Shown here one piece after another: positions 12,917 through 28,800 of a stretch of 64,000 nucleotides of DNA; the stretch's first letter is position 1; the number at the start of each line of letters is the position of its first letter. The notes under the pieces are model-generated. The model was not told the origin of the DNA. It searched no databases and was given only the letters and a program-made list of their open reading frames with translations. This DNA comes from Synchiropus splendidus (taxonomy: Eukaryota > Chordata > Actinopteri > Syngnathiformes > Callionymidae), in the NCBI RefSeq assembly GCF_027744825.2, contig NC_071343.1:13750366-13814365 (forward strand), given 5' to 3'. The position numbers and the translations under genes were made by a program.

Positions 12917-13919
12917 GGCAGATGGAGTAAGTGTATGAAGATTACCTTTATTATTTTCCCTCCGCTTTGTTCTTAGTGGCACACAAATGAACCCACATGT
13001 TGTCGGGGTTGAGGTGTAAGCGCCGTGTAAGCGGCTCCATTACCTTGCTCAAGGGCGGGGGACTGGCACCTCTGCAGCCCTAAGGGTGGAGGGTATCATT
13101 CACTGCATTGCTCCATTTGTTTGTCAATGCGTGAATACGAATCGATGTCAAGATGATGATGTCAAGATTGACCCGAAATGTATTTGCACTCATGGTTACA
13201 ATTAAACAGATAATCTGTGCAGCACCTCCTGGGATGTCTGCAGGGACCTTGTAAATTGGTAAAGCGATTATCTGCAGAGATTGATCCATTCGTCAGTACG
13301 GACAGAGAACCCCACCGGCTGTATTGTTAGCAAATATGTCAAACGATGCCTCTTGGTATTTTCCCAAGAACGCCGGTCCCAGTGCGGATGGACAGAAACC
13401 CATTTTCTTTTCCTTTTTTTTTTTGACTATTCCATGTCTCCCTGCTGACTTCTCGTCTCCCTGTCTTTTTTGTCTGATATCTCTGTTGTTTCCCTCGTGG
13501 CAGCTCCCTGTGTTATCTTTGTGTGTTTTTCTCTACGCTACAATTCTCGCAGTGATCTAAGTTGGACTGCATTAGAAAGTGGAGGCAGCGGTCTGTTGCT
13601 ATACTGAGGGATGTGTTTGCTCTACTGCGAAGATGAAGGACCGTGAATCCTTGACATCCTCCCTGAAACACCCCCCCCCAGCACCAACACCACCCCTTCC
13701 TCCCACCATCTCATTTAGACACAGCGACTGTCTGCTCCGACTTGTTTTTTTTTTCTTTCTTCTGAGTGACAGCATATGGCATGGACATTCTCTGGCTACA
13801 TAGCCTTCTCCCTGCTCCTATTGTGTCTTCTGTTAGATCCTTTAAATTGGTTTATTTCATGTCAGTACTTGCTCTCTTTGTTATTGTTTCACATAATGGC
13901 TGCTATTTATACCAATTTG

Positions 13920-14026
<107 letters not shown>

Positions 14027-14490
14027 AATAAATTAAAATGAAAAGAACACACGTGGATTAATTTAGGACAAAAATTTTAGACAGCGTTTATCTTAGAAAA
14101 AAAGAAAGCTTTTGGGGAGACGAAATGGAACGGTCATCATTTTCGTAGATAAAGAAAAGCTGCCTCAGTTTCAGCTCTCACATGTTAGAAATTAATTATT
14201 GAGCTGATGGCAGCATGAGCCATGTCCTGGTGGTGCGCTCGTGTGCTACTACTGTCACAGCCTGATTGTCAATTTGCGTACACTATCAAAAGTATTAATG
14301 AATATTCCTTTATGTTTTCACATGATAAAGCTAGTCAGTAAAAAGTGAGACTCAGCATGTTGTTTAATCTTGAAGTGCATGGATTCTTTGGAGCAACTGT
14401 GTTTGTCTCTTCATCCAGACTTTCTGTCGTCATAATGGTTTGGTGGAATACTTATATTAACATTAGAATGAAGGTTCTCTCGCTCACACA

Positions 14491-14493
<3 letters not shown>

Positions 14494-14550
<57 letters not shown>
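14494..14550. repeat. (AT)n microsatellite
   Basis: 57 bases of alternating A and T. Confidence 0.95.
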
Positions 14551-14551
<1 letters not shown>

Positions 14552-15825
14552 GGTAGATCCAACAGCAGAGTTTAAAATTATTTGTGTGTATTTCAGTGCT
14601 AAAAAATATCAGGATTAGCTGGGATAGTTCACCAACCTGAAAAGGTATTGCTTTATATACTAGTAATTTTAAGTTGTTGTTGCACCATTTTTTTGGGGTG
14701 AAGCATAGCAGCAGCAAGTGAGTAGAAAAATGATTTGGCTCAGAAAACGAATGAGTGATCGATAATTTCCTGATAAGGAGCCGTGTCCACTTTGTGAATG
14801 TTTTTCTGGCTTCAGAACTAGTCTGACATGTCACTATTTATCTCATCATTGTGAGGTATTTATCCTGTCAGTGCACTTTGACACAGCTTTCAAAAGCAGC
14901 CACAGAAAGCATGTTTTAGATTAGGATGAATATCGTAGACTGCTGTTTGTTTTTCGACATCTTAAATTGACTGCAGGAAAGTCAAACCACGCTGGACTCT
15001 GCTGTCAAACGTTGGAAAGTTGCTTGGAAATGGAGCTGATCGAGTCAGACATGGCACGTTTGTAAAATGTTAGTTTAATTCAAACTGAAGCATTCACGTA
15101 AATCAAATCATATAAATGAATGTTTTGCTAAATATGAAATATTTATCCTTGGCAAGACAAAAGAAGGAAAACATGTTAAAATCTGACCTTATGAAAGAAA
15201 CATTTATATATGTTATATATGATAAAAATTGACTTTGCATATAATAGTTCAAGATTTTCAATATAATATTGTAAAATAAGTTGAAAAACAAATGCCATAA
15301 AATTACATTTAAGAGATTATTTTTTGGCTAAATCAATTCATTAATTCGACGTATAGGTGCAATATTTTCTTTAAATATTACAAATAATAATTACAAAATC
15401 TGTGCCAGTTGAAACTAAAGTACCTCAGTTATTAATAACAAAGTTCACTTTGTTCATTTATAATTTGTAGAAAGCAAGATGACCAATTTAATGATGATAA
15501 TTTTTTTGTTTTAAGATGCCCAGTATGAATCAGTGATCATCCAACATATTCACAAAAATGTTGATCATACATTGAAACATGTCATATAACTTTTCAGAAG
15601 GTTGAGGAAAAACTGAACTTATGATTGGTGAAAATATGTAAACACTATCACTATATATATTTTAACAAGTAGCACCAAACAACATATTAATTTAAAACCA
15701 ATAAACAATAGAAACCATTCACTGCAAAGTGTTTTAAATGAACCAAATGTCAGAAACTCAGTTTCCTGCCAATCCTGCAGTTTAGCTGCGTCACCCTGAC
15801 CTCAAAGAGTGTGGGGAAATAGAGG

Positions 15826-15862
15826 CAAAGGGCCTCATGTGGCCCCCAAGCCACATTTTTCC
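15826..15862. mobile_element. hAT-type end remnant
   Basis: 'caaagggcctcatgtggccc' followed by 'ccaagccaca' is a near match to words at 22829-22857 and 51523-51550. It looks like one terminus of a degraded hAT-like element. Confidence 0.4.
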
Positions 15863-18800
15863 CTTGATCTCTATGAAAAAATTGGTCAAGCTTAGGTCTT
15901 GATCTGTGTGTAAACATTACAAATGGTTAATTCCAAATTTTAAATGAATGTAACTGACTTGGCTGGAGAGGAAGTGCAGCCTGAATATTGTGTGTTGTCG
16001 CCCATCTACACAGTGGCCTGTACTACTCCTGCATGACGTGTGTAAACTCCTTCTTTTTATTTCCAACGCGCTGAAACAGAAGCTTTGTTTCATCTCCGTC
16101 ACTTTGGATTCCTCTGCTCTCATAAGGAGCCGAGGCAGCTCCTCGCCTGCTGGGGTTTGGCTAGAATAGACAATTCCCAGGTGGACCAAAGTAGGTTCAG
16201 CACCAAGGCTTTTAATCTGGACTTGTAGGAGATTCATGAGCGTTCAGAGATCCGCTTCTGTAATTATCATACCCCCAGTGGCTGCCAGGGAGACGCTTTT
16301 CTCTAAATCACTGATGTCCTCATTATACGGCCAACATGACATGTTCAATTATTGCTGGTTATTTACCAAAATAATTGGGCATTTCCTCCCTTTTCTTCCA
16401 GCGAGGAATATGTCTGGTTGTTCAGTGATTGTTCTTTTAGGATTCAGTCATAAAATCTTTGTCAAAATGGACACGGAACTGTTGAAGCACAAGCAATTTA
16501 GAGGCTGACAAATAAATGTTCCATGGTAAACAATGGCCGTCACTGATGGATACTCTTTATCCAGCTCTCAAAAGTTATGCGTGAAACAAAATGATGTATC
16601 GCAGTAGTCCGACGATGAATAGCGCTCAAGGACTCTAATTACCAAAATGTACATTTCCAATGACTTTTGAATATCGCTGGCACTTTGAGGCATCATTGTG
16701 AGCCGGAGTGCGCTTGCTTATCCTGCTGTAACCTTGGCAGGAAGGTGTTTTTCTCTCGCCGTCCTTCTTCCAAGGTGCTTCTTTATTGCGTGCGGTTGGG
16801 GAGTCTTGTATTGTGAGTGCAGCGAGAGTGTTTCAGAAGTGGATAAGAGAAAACTCAATATTTTCTTTAGTGGTATTGAAATTCCACTTGTGTATAAAAA
16901 AAAGCCGTCTGAATCATCTGGCACTGACTATGCTGCAATTTAAGAATGAAAAAAAATATTTGTTATTCAATCAAAAGATTGTAAATGGGCTAGAATCGTG
17001 GAGGATGTTGAAGTGGCTTCCTTTATGTTTGCACATGCGAGAAATGAAATCTGATAATGGCATGTATTCAGGGAAAACATCACTTTTTAATTAATAGTGC
17101 GTCTCCTTCTTCACAAAAACACCTGATCACCTGATTTATACTAATATTCTTAATAGTGTAATTATATTTCAACAAGTTAGTTGACTTATCTGAAATAATA
17201 GAGGACATTAAAAACGTAACTAATCGTTTATAAGTCAAATATTTGTCAGTTCAGTTGATAAAGTGGAGTTTGTTATGCATTGATGCAAGGTTTGCTAAAT
17301 TAGTAATCCTCATCATGAACTCTCTTTCTGTTGCAAGTGATGATGTTTTTTACACACACATTTTTACGCAAGTTGAAAGTAATGCAGTGCCGTTTTCAGT
17401 CCTGTAAGTGGCGCTCTGTCTCTCGGTGTCATCTCGCAAACATGTAAAAAGCTCAGTGATGGTAAGTTTGGGTGGTGCTACATAGTTGAGGCGCACATCA
17501 GTTGTTGCCAATTTAACATTAAAGTGCTATGGAAAACCCTGGAATACTGTAGGAACGAATCAGGCATAGCGCAGGTCTGTGTGGCGTTCGATTGTTTCGC
17601 AAATACAAATCTGATGCAAGAACTGCTGCCTGAACTGAGCCTCATGTTGAATTATTATTTTTTTTAAATAAATTAATAAATTATATTTTTTATTGACCGT
17701 GATTATGACTTCTGGCTGCACTAGCAAGTGGTCAACACACCAGCCCTGCCACGTATTCGGAAACGTTAATTCCCATCCTTCCTGGCGAAATATCTGATCT
17801 AGGTTGTTTTCTCATCGTAGGTGACCACTGCCACTCACATACTCTTAAACCATGCTGGCTTTGTCTTAGCTTTAGGTGGAGAACACTTACACATCTTCTT
17901 CTTCCACAAATGTACTTCCCCTGCAGCGCCCCCTTTTGCACTGGTGGTCGATATTATTTGCTATATTGTGTTTGTAATAGCATCATTATGAAGGTAAAAA
18001 ATAATTCTGCTGGATAAGTACCTAACAATGTTGAGCATTTTAGTATATGATACTGGAAAGGAAATGGTGAATTTAATATTTTTACAAAGTATAATATTAA
18101 ATATGGAACAACAAAACATGGATAAAAAGATGACATTTTGTTACAAATTTCCATGACAAACTATTTTGATGTTGAATGAAAAATAATGAAATGAAAATGA
18201 AATAAATGCATTAATATGAATACAATGAACAAAACAGGTACTAATGATGAATTCAATCAATATTTCATAAAGAAATTACTTTTGTTAATATCTGCATATG
18301 AATTCACTTTTTATAAATCTGCAGTATAAACGTATGATGTATGTATAAATGGATAAATGTATATGACCGGACACTTTGTGATAAATTCATTAGGTTCATT
18401 CGCAGACGTGTTCATAAGCAAAAGCACTCAAGTTTTAGTTTTGTGCACAATTTATTGCGCCCCCGTTCATGTCATAAAAATAGAAATATTTGACGTCTTG
18501 TTGTCGTCAATGATAGATAAGCCATGATGTCATCGGATCATTGTATATTTCATCTGAACATTGTTTTTTGTCTATTTATAATGCAGCATATTTTAGTACT
18601 TGGTGATGACGGTATGAATCTGACTTAACTGGATCCATCAGTCGTGTCGCCAGCCAAAAGGGGAGGAAGGCTGTTTTCTTCTATCTTCTTCTTTTTTTGC
18701 ATTCATTCATCCTCTGTGGAGTCTGTCACCTGACTTTGGATTGGCACCGCTCCAGGTCCTGGCGGGGGGAGAGTCCAGTGCCAGGAATCGGAGTGGATGG

Positions 18801-21800
18801 GTTAAGGTCTGCCTTATGGTGTGAAGTGGAGGAGGCTGGAGTGGGGCGAAGATGAGGGGGGAGGGGACGGGGGGGCACATGCTGCCATGTATTTTTATGA
18901 TGCGAGTGTGGAGCCAGACAGCGGGCGTCTGCGGCGACACCGTGACATGAGCACAGCTGCCGCCGCCGCCGACATCAGGTGGACTTATAGTGGCAAGTGT
19001 CCGTTTCTTTCTGCACTGTCCAGTAATGATCCACCTCCGTGTTTTCTGACAATTTTAATGCAATAAAGCTGTTATTCCACCTTAATCACTCCGTATAGAG
19101 TGTGTGGCCCATCCAAATGTGTGTTGTCGATCCCGTCTGGGATTGGATTAATTTAAATGAGAAAAATCAGAGCGCGAGGAAAAAAAAAAGGAGGACTCAA
19201 GAGTTCAGTATCATTCCAAAGCTTTATGAGCGTTGACACGTCTTTGGTGTTCATTAACAGGAATCACCTCCGGGAGTCATATTGACGGAGCACGCTCTCA
19301 AATAGCTGTTACACTCGCTCACTTTCATTTTACAGTGCGGGGACAAGCAGCAGAAGAAAAACTGAACGCTTTAATCTCGTAAATAATTTGGAGTGCTTTT
19401 GATGTGTCACAAACAATGTCACTGACTGTAGTCTCGCTTTCTCTAGGGTAAAACTAGTCCAGGTTTAGCGCTCTATGCCTCTTTTATATACAATGCAATA
19501 TGATGAGCCCAAATTTGATTCTTCAAACTGGCAAGAAAAAAAGCTTACAAGACTATTATTAAATTTTTTTAATGGTAATTTAGCCGAACCAGCTCTGTAT
19601 TTTTTTATTGTTTGTTTTTGGTTGCTAAATCCCAACTATCTCAGTTGAATAATTTCTCTGTGCTCCTCCACATGGTTCAAGACATTCGTCATGTTGCCTG
19701 AATATGAAGCAGACGATCATGTAGATCATATTTGGAGGCAATATTGTGTCTTTTGGCAGACAGTGGAACCAACTTGACACAGATTTGTGCTGCAAACTTG
19801 ACAGGAATAACATGTTTATCAGTTTTGAAGCTGTTCTCGTGTATTTCATTTAATATGTTTTTGTTGTTGCACTCATCCAGAATAATACCATATATGGGTC
19901 CAAAATATGATTTCAATGCATACAATAAATAAACCATATAAGTGACTTATTATTTTATTACGCTTATGCAAGAAAAAAAAAGAAAAAAACTGAAAATTGA
20001 ATTATTATTATTGAATTTACTACTGTGGAATTTATGATTTAGAATTCTACTGTATGTAGTCAGCAGTTGTGTTTATGTTAACACTGCTGTTTTAATTATT
20101 AACATATATATATATATATTTTCATTATTTTGTTGGATGCACAATAAAAACAGAATAACAGGAAGTGTGTTCAACAAGAAAAAAAATCTGTGCTGATATT
20201 CTGTGGCGGTATAACTTTTTAAACCATATTATCTGTATTGACACAAAGACCAATTCTGATTTGAAATATCAGCGTGAATAACACAATGAATGTTTCATGG
20301 GCCTTTTTTGGATAGTAGCTTCTCGCAGACTGATTCAAAAATTGTCTCATGAACAGTTCAATGCATGGATAAATAATGTAACGTGAAATACAATGAGATA
20401 GAATACAATGGATGAACTGATAGAGGAGTAAAAAAAAAAGATAATAGATGTATGTATTCTGCGAAGTGTAATTTCATGGTTTAAATGTGTTCATTTATAC
20501 GTTCATCTGAATTATATTTTTATATTTCTGAAAATCATCTTGTCATTTATCGTCCTGTTTATCCAGAAATCTATTAAATATTCCTGTCATTTCTGACAAC
20601 TGAAGCTATTTTTTTTTCAAATGGATCCCAACTCCTTGTTCATGTCGTCTGCTCAGGCATCAACAGAGATGTCATTCATTGAGTTTGGTGAATTATTGTT
20701 GACCTTGTACATCTATATGACCAGCAACAACTTTTCAGAAATTCACATTAATTCAGAGACTTTGAAAGAAAGTACAGTTTAGAACAATAGCGGGTTTATT
20801 TCTGCAGAACTCAAACCCTCACCGCATTGTCTCTCTCACATCTTTAAATGGATCCCATGAGTCTTCAGCTCTGTTGTTTCCATTATTCATTTCAAAACTT
20901 CCATGCAGCTTGGAAAGGCTAGAGGGGTGAAAAATAATTTTATGGCTGAAATACAGGGAAAAAAAATTGGAGGAAAGACGACGCTTTATGCAAAGCATGT
21001 CCTGCCTTGGGAGCATGTGTTGGAGGCGTGAGTCCTGGGTCCGCGTGAGGCTGTGTGTTCCTGTCAGTCTGTCAGTTAGCCCTAATGTGGCTCCCTAGAG
21101 GTACCTGTGGGAGACCCATCTAGCACCCAGTCAGCCTCTGCTGGCGGCCAAGTGGTGACAACAGGTTCCCAGAGAGAGAAAGTGTCATAGCACGTATGTA
21201 ATCCAGTGACAGATGACTGGAGACATGTGGCCTGCAGACACCGGGCCTGAAAGCAAAGCAGCTCTCGTCTCCTCTCTGTGCGTCTCTTCAGACTTCAGAG
21301 CGCGAGCAGCATCATGGAATACATTGACAACAAAGATCAGAATAAAAAGGATGCAAATGATTTGGCATGAAAAGACACAAGCTATACACAAAAGGTTGTC
21401 TTTGAAAGGCTGCGGTGGAGAAGTGAGGAGATGTAAGAGCGCGGAGCTCCGGGCGGCTTTTCTAGGCCACAGGTCGGAAGGGTCAGTGTTACACTCCCCG
21501 CAGCCTCACTTCAACCCTCCGTCTGCAAATAGAACGTGCAACGTCACCCAGCTTGCAGGGAGGTAGATTCCAGACCTCAGTGGCCACAGGCTGCACATGT
21601 GGAATCTTTTCGGGCGCTTGACCCCAAAACGATTGAGCTCTCCCTTCAGAATGAGGCAAGTTCATGCAAATACATCTTCAACAAACTTCCTCGTAAATGG
21701 TGGAAAAAAAAAAAGAAATCGTGGCGGTGAGTCATGCAGAGGTCCTGCTGTAGCCCAGTGCTCTTTTGTTTAGTTCTTAAAAATCTTAACATATTACACT

Positions 21801-21810
21801 GAAGAAAAGA

Positions 21811-21945
21811 AAGTGGAGTGGTTCATGCTGCAGCCTCATGGCAAGAAGGTCCTGGTTCAAGTATCTCCAGTTCTTTCTGTGTGAGTTTGTGTCCTCCAAG
21901 TGTTTCAGAGGGTTTTTTCTCACTGGCCAAAACAGAGGAACTGGA
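21811..21945 (+). mobile_element. tRNA-derived SINE
   Basis: 'gtggttcatgctgcagcctc', then 'atggcaagaaggtcctggttcaa' (B-box-like) and a body 'gtgagtttgtgtcctcc' with 'gttttttctcactggc'. It shares its head with the copies near 5.15 and 57.75 kb. The B box is imperfect, so it is a decayed copy. Confidence 0.55.
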
Positions 21946-22433
21946 GCAGGTGTTTGCTTCAGTGTGTCACAACCCTGGCTAGCTGGAAGTACACACAGCA
22001 GACGATCATTAAATTGAGTGAAGAGGAAAAATTCATATACAGTACGTTTTGAAATAACAGAAAAATGATTGAAACGGGCGACTTTCGGTTCAATTGTTCT
22101 TTTAAAATGGTTTTCAATCAAATTATTTAGAATATTTATTCTAAGGAACGATATACGATTGTTAATAAGGAACATCGTGTGGGCAAAAAAAAAAACAATT
22201 AAAAAAAAAATTATTTTTTTTTTCCTAATAACTCCAGCTACCAGTATCACAAGCTACCCATCTCCAGTAAGTTAGCCTACTACACCTTATGTCAGAGTGG
22301 ACGAAATGAACCATAAAAGGTTCAATGGCAGCAAGGATATTAAGAAGTGTAAATATGGCTCTATGATGATAAAAATTATTTCATAAACCTGTGGACCAAA
22401 CATGGAAAATGCTTATTGTATTTTATTTTATTT

Positions 22434-22634
<201 letters not shown>

Positions 22635-22805
22635 CAAAATATATTTTGAAGAAAATACTAAAATAACAAACAAAAAGAAGAATAAAAATTTTTGTCATCA
22701 ATGTGTATTTACCATTGAATCAGTACTGGCTAAAGTGGAAACAGGACAAAAAAAAAATGACAGAAAATGACAACTTATCAGTGGTATAGTTTTAGTCAGA
22801 CCTCA

Positions 22806-22866
22806 TGAGGGCCACCAAAACACAGGCAAAGGGCCGCATATGGCCCCGGGCCACAGTTTGCCCAGG
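22806..22866. mobile_element. hAT-type end remnant
   Basis: 'gaggccac'-like start, then 'caaagggccgcatatggccc' and 'cgggccacagtttgccca'. It is the best preserved of the four related termini in this window. Confidence 0.5.
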
Positions 22867-25800
22867 TCTGCCTCATCTTATCTTGTTGGTCCTCCCCAGT
22901 CACTTATCGTTTTCATTATCATTATCCATGAACCTCAGTGGTCATCACCTTTTCTCTTCAACTTGTATCTAAGTCTCAAATTGTTTCATCCAATTTGCCT
23001 CAGGATTCAACTTACTTTGCTCTTCCAAACTATGAAATGACTTCTGAAATAAATCAATAGTCTGAGCTCTGTTTTCATTGCATGTTATTATTTGAAAGGC
23101 AACTTCTACTCTTTTTTAAGAAAACGTATAATAAAAATAATAAAGACATGTAACCCAACATCTGACAAGAGACCGCAGATTTGATTTGAATAATCCTGAT
23201 ATCTGCATAGTGACCATGGTTGTGTTCTCTGTCATCACTAGTTTGGATTCATATCAGACGTTCACTTCTCTTTTCCTCCGTCAGATCTGAACTAGAGGGC
23301 TGTTGACTCTCCCTTCATGAGAAGTCTGTGGAATACTTGCACAAACACTGCAGTGCAGGAAAAGATTTGGACTCAACTGCGCCATAAAGGCTTCCAACTA
23401 TATTTGTTTTACGCACTAAACTCATGACCAATTTTTTTCACTATTTCACAAGGCTTGAATTAGCACATTATAAATGTTTGAGGAGTGGAATAACGGCATG
23501 ATTTGAATACTATTATTGAAGCTGATAGAAACGTATGTAGGGTTGTTGAGTGAAAAATGACTGTCCTCACTAGTTAGACTGTAATAGTTCTGTCTATGAG
23601 TAGAGTTAAATCTGTTTTCATGGTCAATGACAATGAAACAGGGCCAGACAAACAAAATGGGGGCGGAGCCAGAGCTGAGAATTGATCTGTGCTGGTATTG
23701 TGCAGATATATTCCAGGAAGACAGTAATGGGACATGGGACTGTATATATTCAAGTCGCCCTCTTTTACATATGATAGGAGCCACTTTTTCTGTACATTCT
23801 GAATAGACACATTTATCATTTTTACAGCATAGATAAGCCATAAACAGCTCATATTTCCGGCATTAAGAAGTGCTCTTTGTGACGTGAATAACGTGCTGCC
23901 TGACAATATCAGAGAAAAAAATCAACTCAAAAAAAGGTCAGTAGACTGGATTTGGGGTCCTGTGTTTTGTATTCTGAAATTTGGAACCTGACGTTTGGTC
24001 CAAATAATGTGTTTATTAATTAAACAAGCTGAATGTTTTGGTGCCATACTAATAGTCTTGTTTATAAAAATCAGTGTGATGAAAATGGATGCGGAACCAG
24101 AAGATCTGAACTAGCCATGAGTGTCCCTTGGTTGAATCATGAGGTGAGCGCTGTCGTCTGTCTGAGCCTTGAAGTGGACGGTTGCTTCTTTTGAAATTCA
24201 AGACTCAACAGCTACATTCAAACAACAAAGACGTCTAAAGCTCCAAAATGTTTAATTGATAGTAACCTTCACCTTCAAGGTGACGTCTCAAGGCATATAG
24301 TGAAATGTTGAAAGCATGAACAAGAAAAGCGATAATAAAGATATGCCATAAATATGACTTGGAGATGCCGTTTACTGCTTGAGAAGTAGTTTTGTTTCAA
24401 GGTTTCTGCTGCCCTGGTTATAATGGAAGTTAACAGTGGTATCCTCCTGCAAACAACTTGGTGTTGATGGAGGTGCTTGTGGTGCAACAGCTCAGTCACT
24501 GGGAGATTTTTATTTGACAACATTCTTCTTCTATAATAACGTTTCAATCACTATTGTTTAAGCTGAATGCTGCTGACATCTCCTGGGTTGATGTTTTTTT
24601 CCTGTGTAATGGTTGAATTAAAAAAAATTTAATGACATTTTTGTGCCGTCTAAAAAAACAAAACAAAAAAACACATTGAGTAGTGGAGGGGGTCTGGAGG
24701 GGAAGGTTAAACTAAAGCTAAAGTTGGCATGCTATATTCAAGAGAAAGTATTCAGGAAAGTCACTGAAAATGAGGAAATCGTTTAAATAAAAGATGCAAA
24801 TGTAATGAATTAAAGAGTGTCTTAAAGGGAGTATAAACAGCTATTTTGATAATGGTTTGTCACAGTCCAGCAGCTACTGTTATTTTCCTGACACACCCAT
24901 TAAAGGCTCAAGTCTTTGAGCCTTGAGATTTTCTGATCTTTGCCTACATAAAGATTTAATAGCGGGATAAGAAAAGTAAACTCCCCTAAAGAGGGACATG
25001 TTTTCAGTCCCTGCGCTCCTGTAGATGCTGCTACCTGACTCTCACCTCACGACTCCGTATCATTATGAGGCAACGTATTTCACATGAAGCCACCTGTCGT
25101 CCTTTGGCTGACAACATCACGGGACTTGACATATCCTCTGTGGTACAGTTGTGGTTGGTGCTACAGACCATTGTGTGCTGAGATTCCAAGCGCCGTTCTG
25201 GCTGTCCATTTGAAAATGTACGAGCCAACGATCGCGTCCGCCGTCCTGGGAATTGAAATCTATGGGCGCTGATGAGTGTGCGGTGTATCGAGTGTGTCCC
25301 TGTCAGCGTTCACCAATAATGCCATTATGCTGTTCTCTTGTCCTGCGAGCCACCGGACACATAGGTGACCCAAGGTTGTGTTTATTGATGAGCAGGATTT
25401 GTTTCTTAATAGAATTGTGTCCAATTAATTAGCATTGTGACTGGTCAAGCTCCGAACCTGCAACTGCAGCACAATGTCGGACAATCGTTAATTCAACTGC
25501 ATCACAGAGGGCCTCATTAAAATGTTGTGCCGATGTTTTAGTAAGTTTGACGTACTGTGCGAAGGAGAGGGGGGCACACTTTGGCGCACAAGTGTGACAC
25601 AAATGAGCGCACGGATAGATCATGCTTATCTGGAGCTGCAACTCTGTGAAGAGTTTAGTCCACATGCTTCAAAACCAACTCCGTTTTTTTTTTTTTTTTT
25701 ACGTTTACCAAACAGAAATAGAATTATTACTTAGCATGCTGATGAATTATTTCATTGCGCTGTCACTTTTTAAAGCTTGTTTTTCATCAAAGCAGTGAAC

Positions 25801-28800
25801 TCTGTCGGAGGCTGTCACTCTCACGCACCATCTTTATGTTTTCCTTCAAACAAACACTGGCAGCTTTATTCTTTTTCATTCCTGCCATTTAGGGACAGTT
25901 GAGAAATGAAGGCATTTCGTCGACTGCAAGTATGAACTCATTTAAAAAATGAATTGACATTTTGAGTAATTATTCTTCTAAGTATAAATAAACTAAAAAA
26001 AATTATAGTAAACTGAAAACTCTGTTAGTTAAAGATGAAATGAAATTACATGACTATGGCTTGATATAATAAAAAACACTTGGAAAATGTGTTTTAAGTG
26101 CTGTTTTTTGGTTGAATTAATGATTTATATATAATTTTAAATGTTTCAGTTTAAGGTTTTAAGTCACTAAGAGGAAATATTAAGGGCAAAGGTGACATTT
26201 TAATCAGAATAAATCATCTCAAATAGTGGCTGAACAGAGCTTTTACCAATCGTAATTGTCAACATAAAAGCCTTGAAAAGTAGTACAAGTACAAGAAATT
26301 ATATTGTCTTACTTTCACACTCGAGCTCGAAATAAAAGTTGACGATCTTTGAGAATCTATTTCATGACACATTAGTTCAACCAACAGCAGTGGCTGTTTA
26401 TTGACAGTTTCCAATTGAGCAGTGGCCGTCTGGCACAGGCTGCAAACAATGAATGAATTTGTGGAGCAGCATCTGGGATGTTTCCAGGTGCGCCCAACGG
26501 TCCGACAGTTTCTCTTGTAAAAGTTTCCCTTCATGACTTCACCACCTCACTCCAGTAACTTTACTGGAGATTTCTATTTGGTATTGATCGAAGATTACTT
26601 CACTTGTCTCATTTCACCTTTTGCCTGACCTCCAGTGTAGATGTGACCTTCATAGGGGACAAAAATATCCCCCCCCAAAAAAGAAATAGAACAGCAGTTG
26701 CATCCTGTTTTTCTCCTCACTGAGTTCAATTACTCCTCCGTCTCAACTTTTAATCACTGCAATGTCAAGTTAACATTGTTGTTTCAAATCCTGTTTATTG
26801 GTTTTTAGCAATTCCAAAATTGATGAATATTACTTGTAGATAAAAGTCATTGAAATAAATACATGTCGGTGAAACTTAAACTACCTTTTAATTTTCAGGA
26901 GCGAAATCTCTTCATCTCACACTCATGAAACCAGTTGGTTGATGCAGAAAGAGACTCGGTGGAAGACCACTTCTTTCAGTTGAGAGTGATCTTGACTTCT
27001 TGATGCTCAAGGGTAAATTGGTGGGGGCAGGTTTCTCTTCTCACTTTGGGGTGGACATTGTACACACATTGTACTATGGCCATGTCCAAAACTTTATGAC
27101 CTCAGAGTGCTATGTTTTTATGGATAAGCTGGGTTATCTCTACATCTACATAAGTTACAAGTAATTTTGTTCAACCCTTGAAATCCTATTGTGCATGTTT
27201 CCAGGAGAAGCTTCCAACACTGACAGTCTCTTTACTCCCGTCACTGTCGGCCATTACTGAAAACCGAGCATTTGTTTATCTTACCAGTGTAATCTTTGTT
27301 TTGCAATAATAACTGGTAGTAAATGAGACGAATTTTGTTTGTTCCCGTGTCTCACCAGACAAGTGAAGGTGAATTTATCAGCTGTAGTCTGCTTGACAAG
27401 ACTATTATTGCTTGACTGATGGTTAGCATTAGCCACTCTTTTACATGACTAGGTGAATAATTGGAGTTTAAGAAGCATTTATTGGCGTGTAGCGCTTGTA
27501 TGGCGCGAGCTGATGCCTTGCCGCGGTACTTTGGGCTCGGATTAACCTTGAAAGATGCGACTGAATTCGATTTTTGATTGTTTTCCACCTTCACGAAGGC
27601 CACTGTTCGTAGACTCATTCATTTCGCAGTACAATAATAAATTCCATTTTCCTTGCCCCTCTTCTTCCTTTCACCAGATTAACACTCCAATAAAGGCCGA
27701 TAGCTGACACTGGACCAGTGAACAGGATAATGTGTACACTTGCTGACCAGTTTGCTTGTAAAAAAAAACCCATCTCTTAAAGTGAAGCCATTAAACTGCA
27801 TCATTACAGTAAACGTCAGCTCATGTTAAATGTGACAAACAGGTGATTTCACTGCGCCAAGCTTCTTCTGATGTCTAAAGGAGCGGGATTGTTGGGGAAA
27901 TGGTGTAGCAGAGCCACAGGCTTTGTCTGTGAGCGATCCCTGTAGAGGCCAAAGTTCAGGGAAGCGCTGCCTCTGCTCTACACACGCTCTACAAGTTTCC
28001 TCAAGTGCTTCGCTTCCACCACCATGTTCTTTTAACTAACAGGCCAATTGAGTATTTATCAGCATGTTGCGCTACAGAGCAGTGCCAAGCTTGTCTCCTA
28101 TAATTGTCTTGCTTGTGTGTGTGGAGCGCCGTTTGTTTAGCATTTGAGAGGATTTGGCTAAATTAAGCGGAGTAATGGAAGATGTGACCTCGAGGGGCTC
28201 TTGCTCTGAAGAGTTGTGGTTTAATGAGCATTGCCAAGACGTAGAAATGACAGCTCAAAAACTAGTGAGGAAAGCTAAGTGTTACACCATCACCTCGGGC
28301 AGACCAAGTTCAGCGTCTCCTCTGCCCAGGAAGTGGAAGATGCTTTCCATATTTTTTACATCTTAAGTTTGTGTGTTAAGTGAAAATCAACATAGGTTAG
28401 TGCGTTGTGCAGATTGTGTTTTTCAGTTATGAATCTCTACAAGTGAAAGTACTAGATCAGACCCAGGGCTGACTCATGTGGGGTGTATATGGCTGAGGCA
28501 GTTCGACTTTGCTTCCATTTTTGTGCATCTAATTGATCATATAAAAACTGAATACTTTTGATGCTGTGTGTATGTTATATACTCCTTAACAGTCTCATAA
28601 TATTTAGCATGTCTGCATTTTCCTCATTTTATTGCACATCTCTTGTAATGCTTAAAACAACGTCGTGAAATGATGTAGTTCCTCATCATTTACCCAATTT
28701 CACTTTTTGTTTAAGTTATATTGGAATATGTAAATTTAGTTCCCATCCAAAACAGCAATCTAAATACAACAAATTCAATTTAAATTGAGAAAGCAGAACT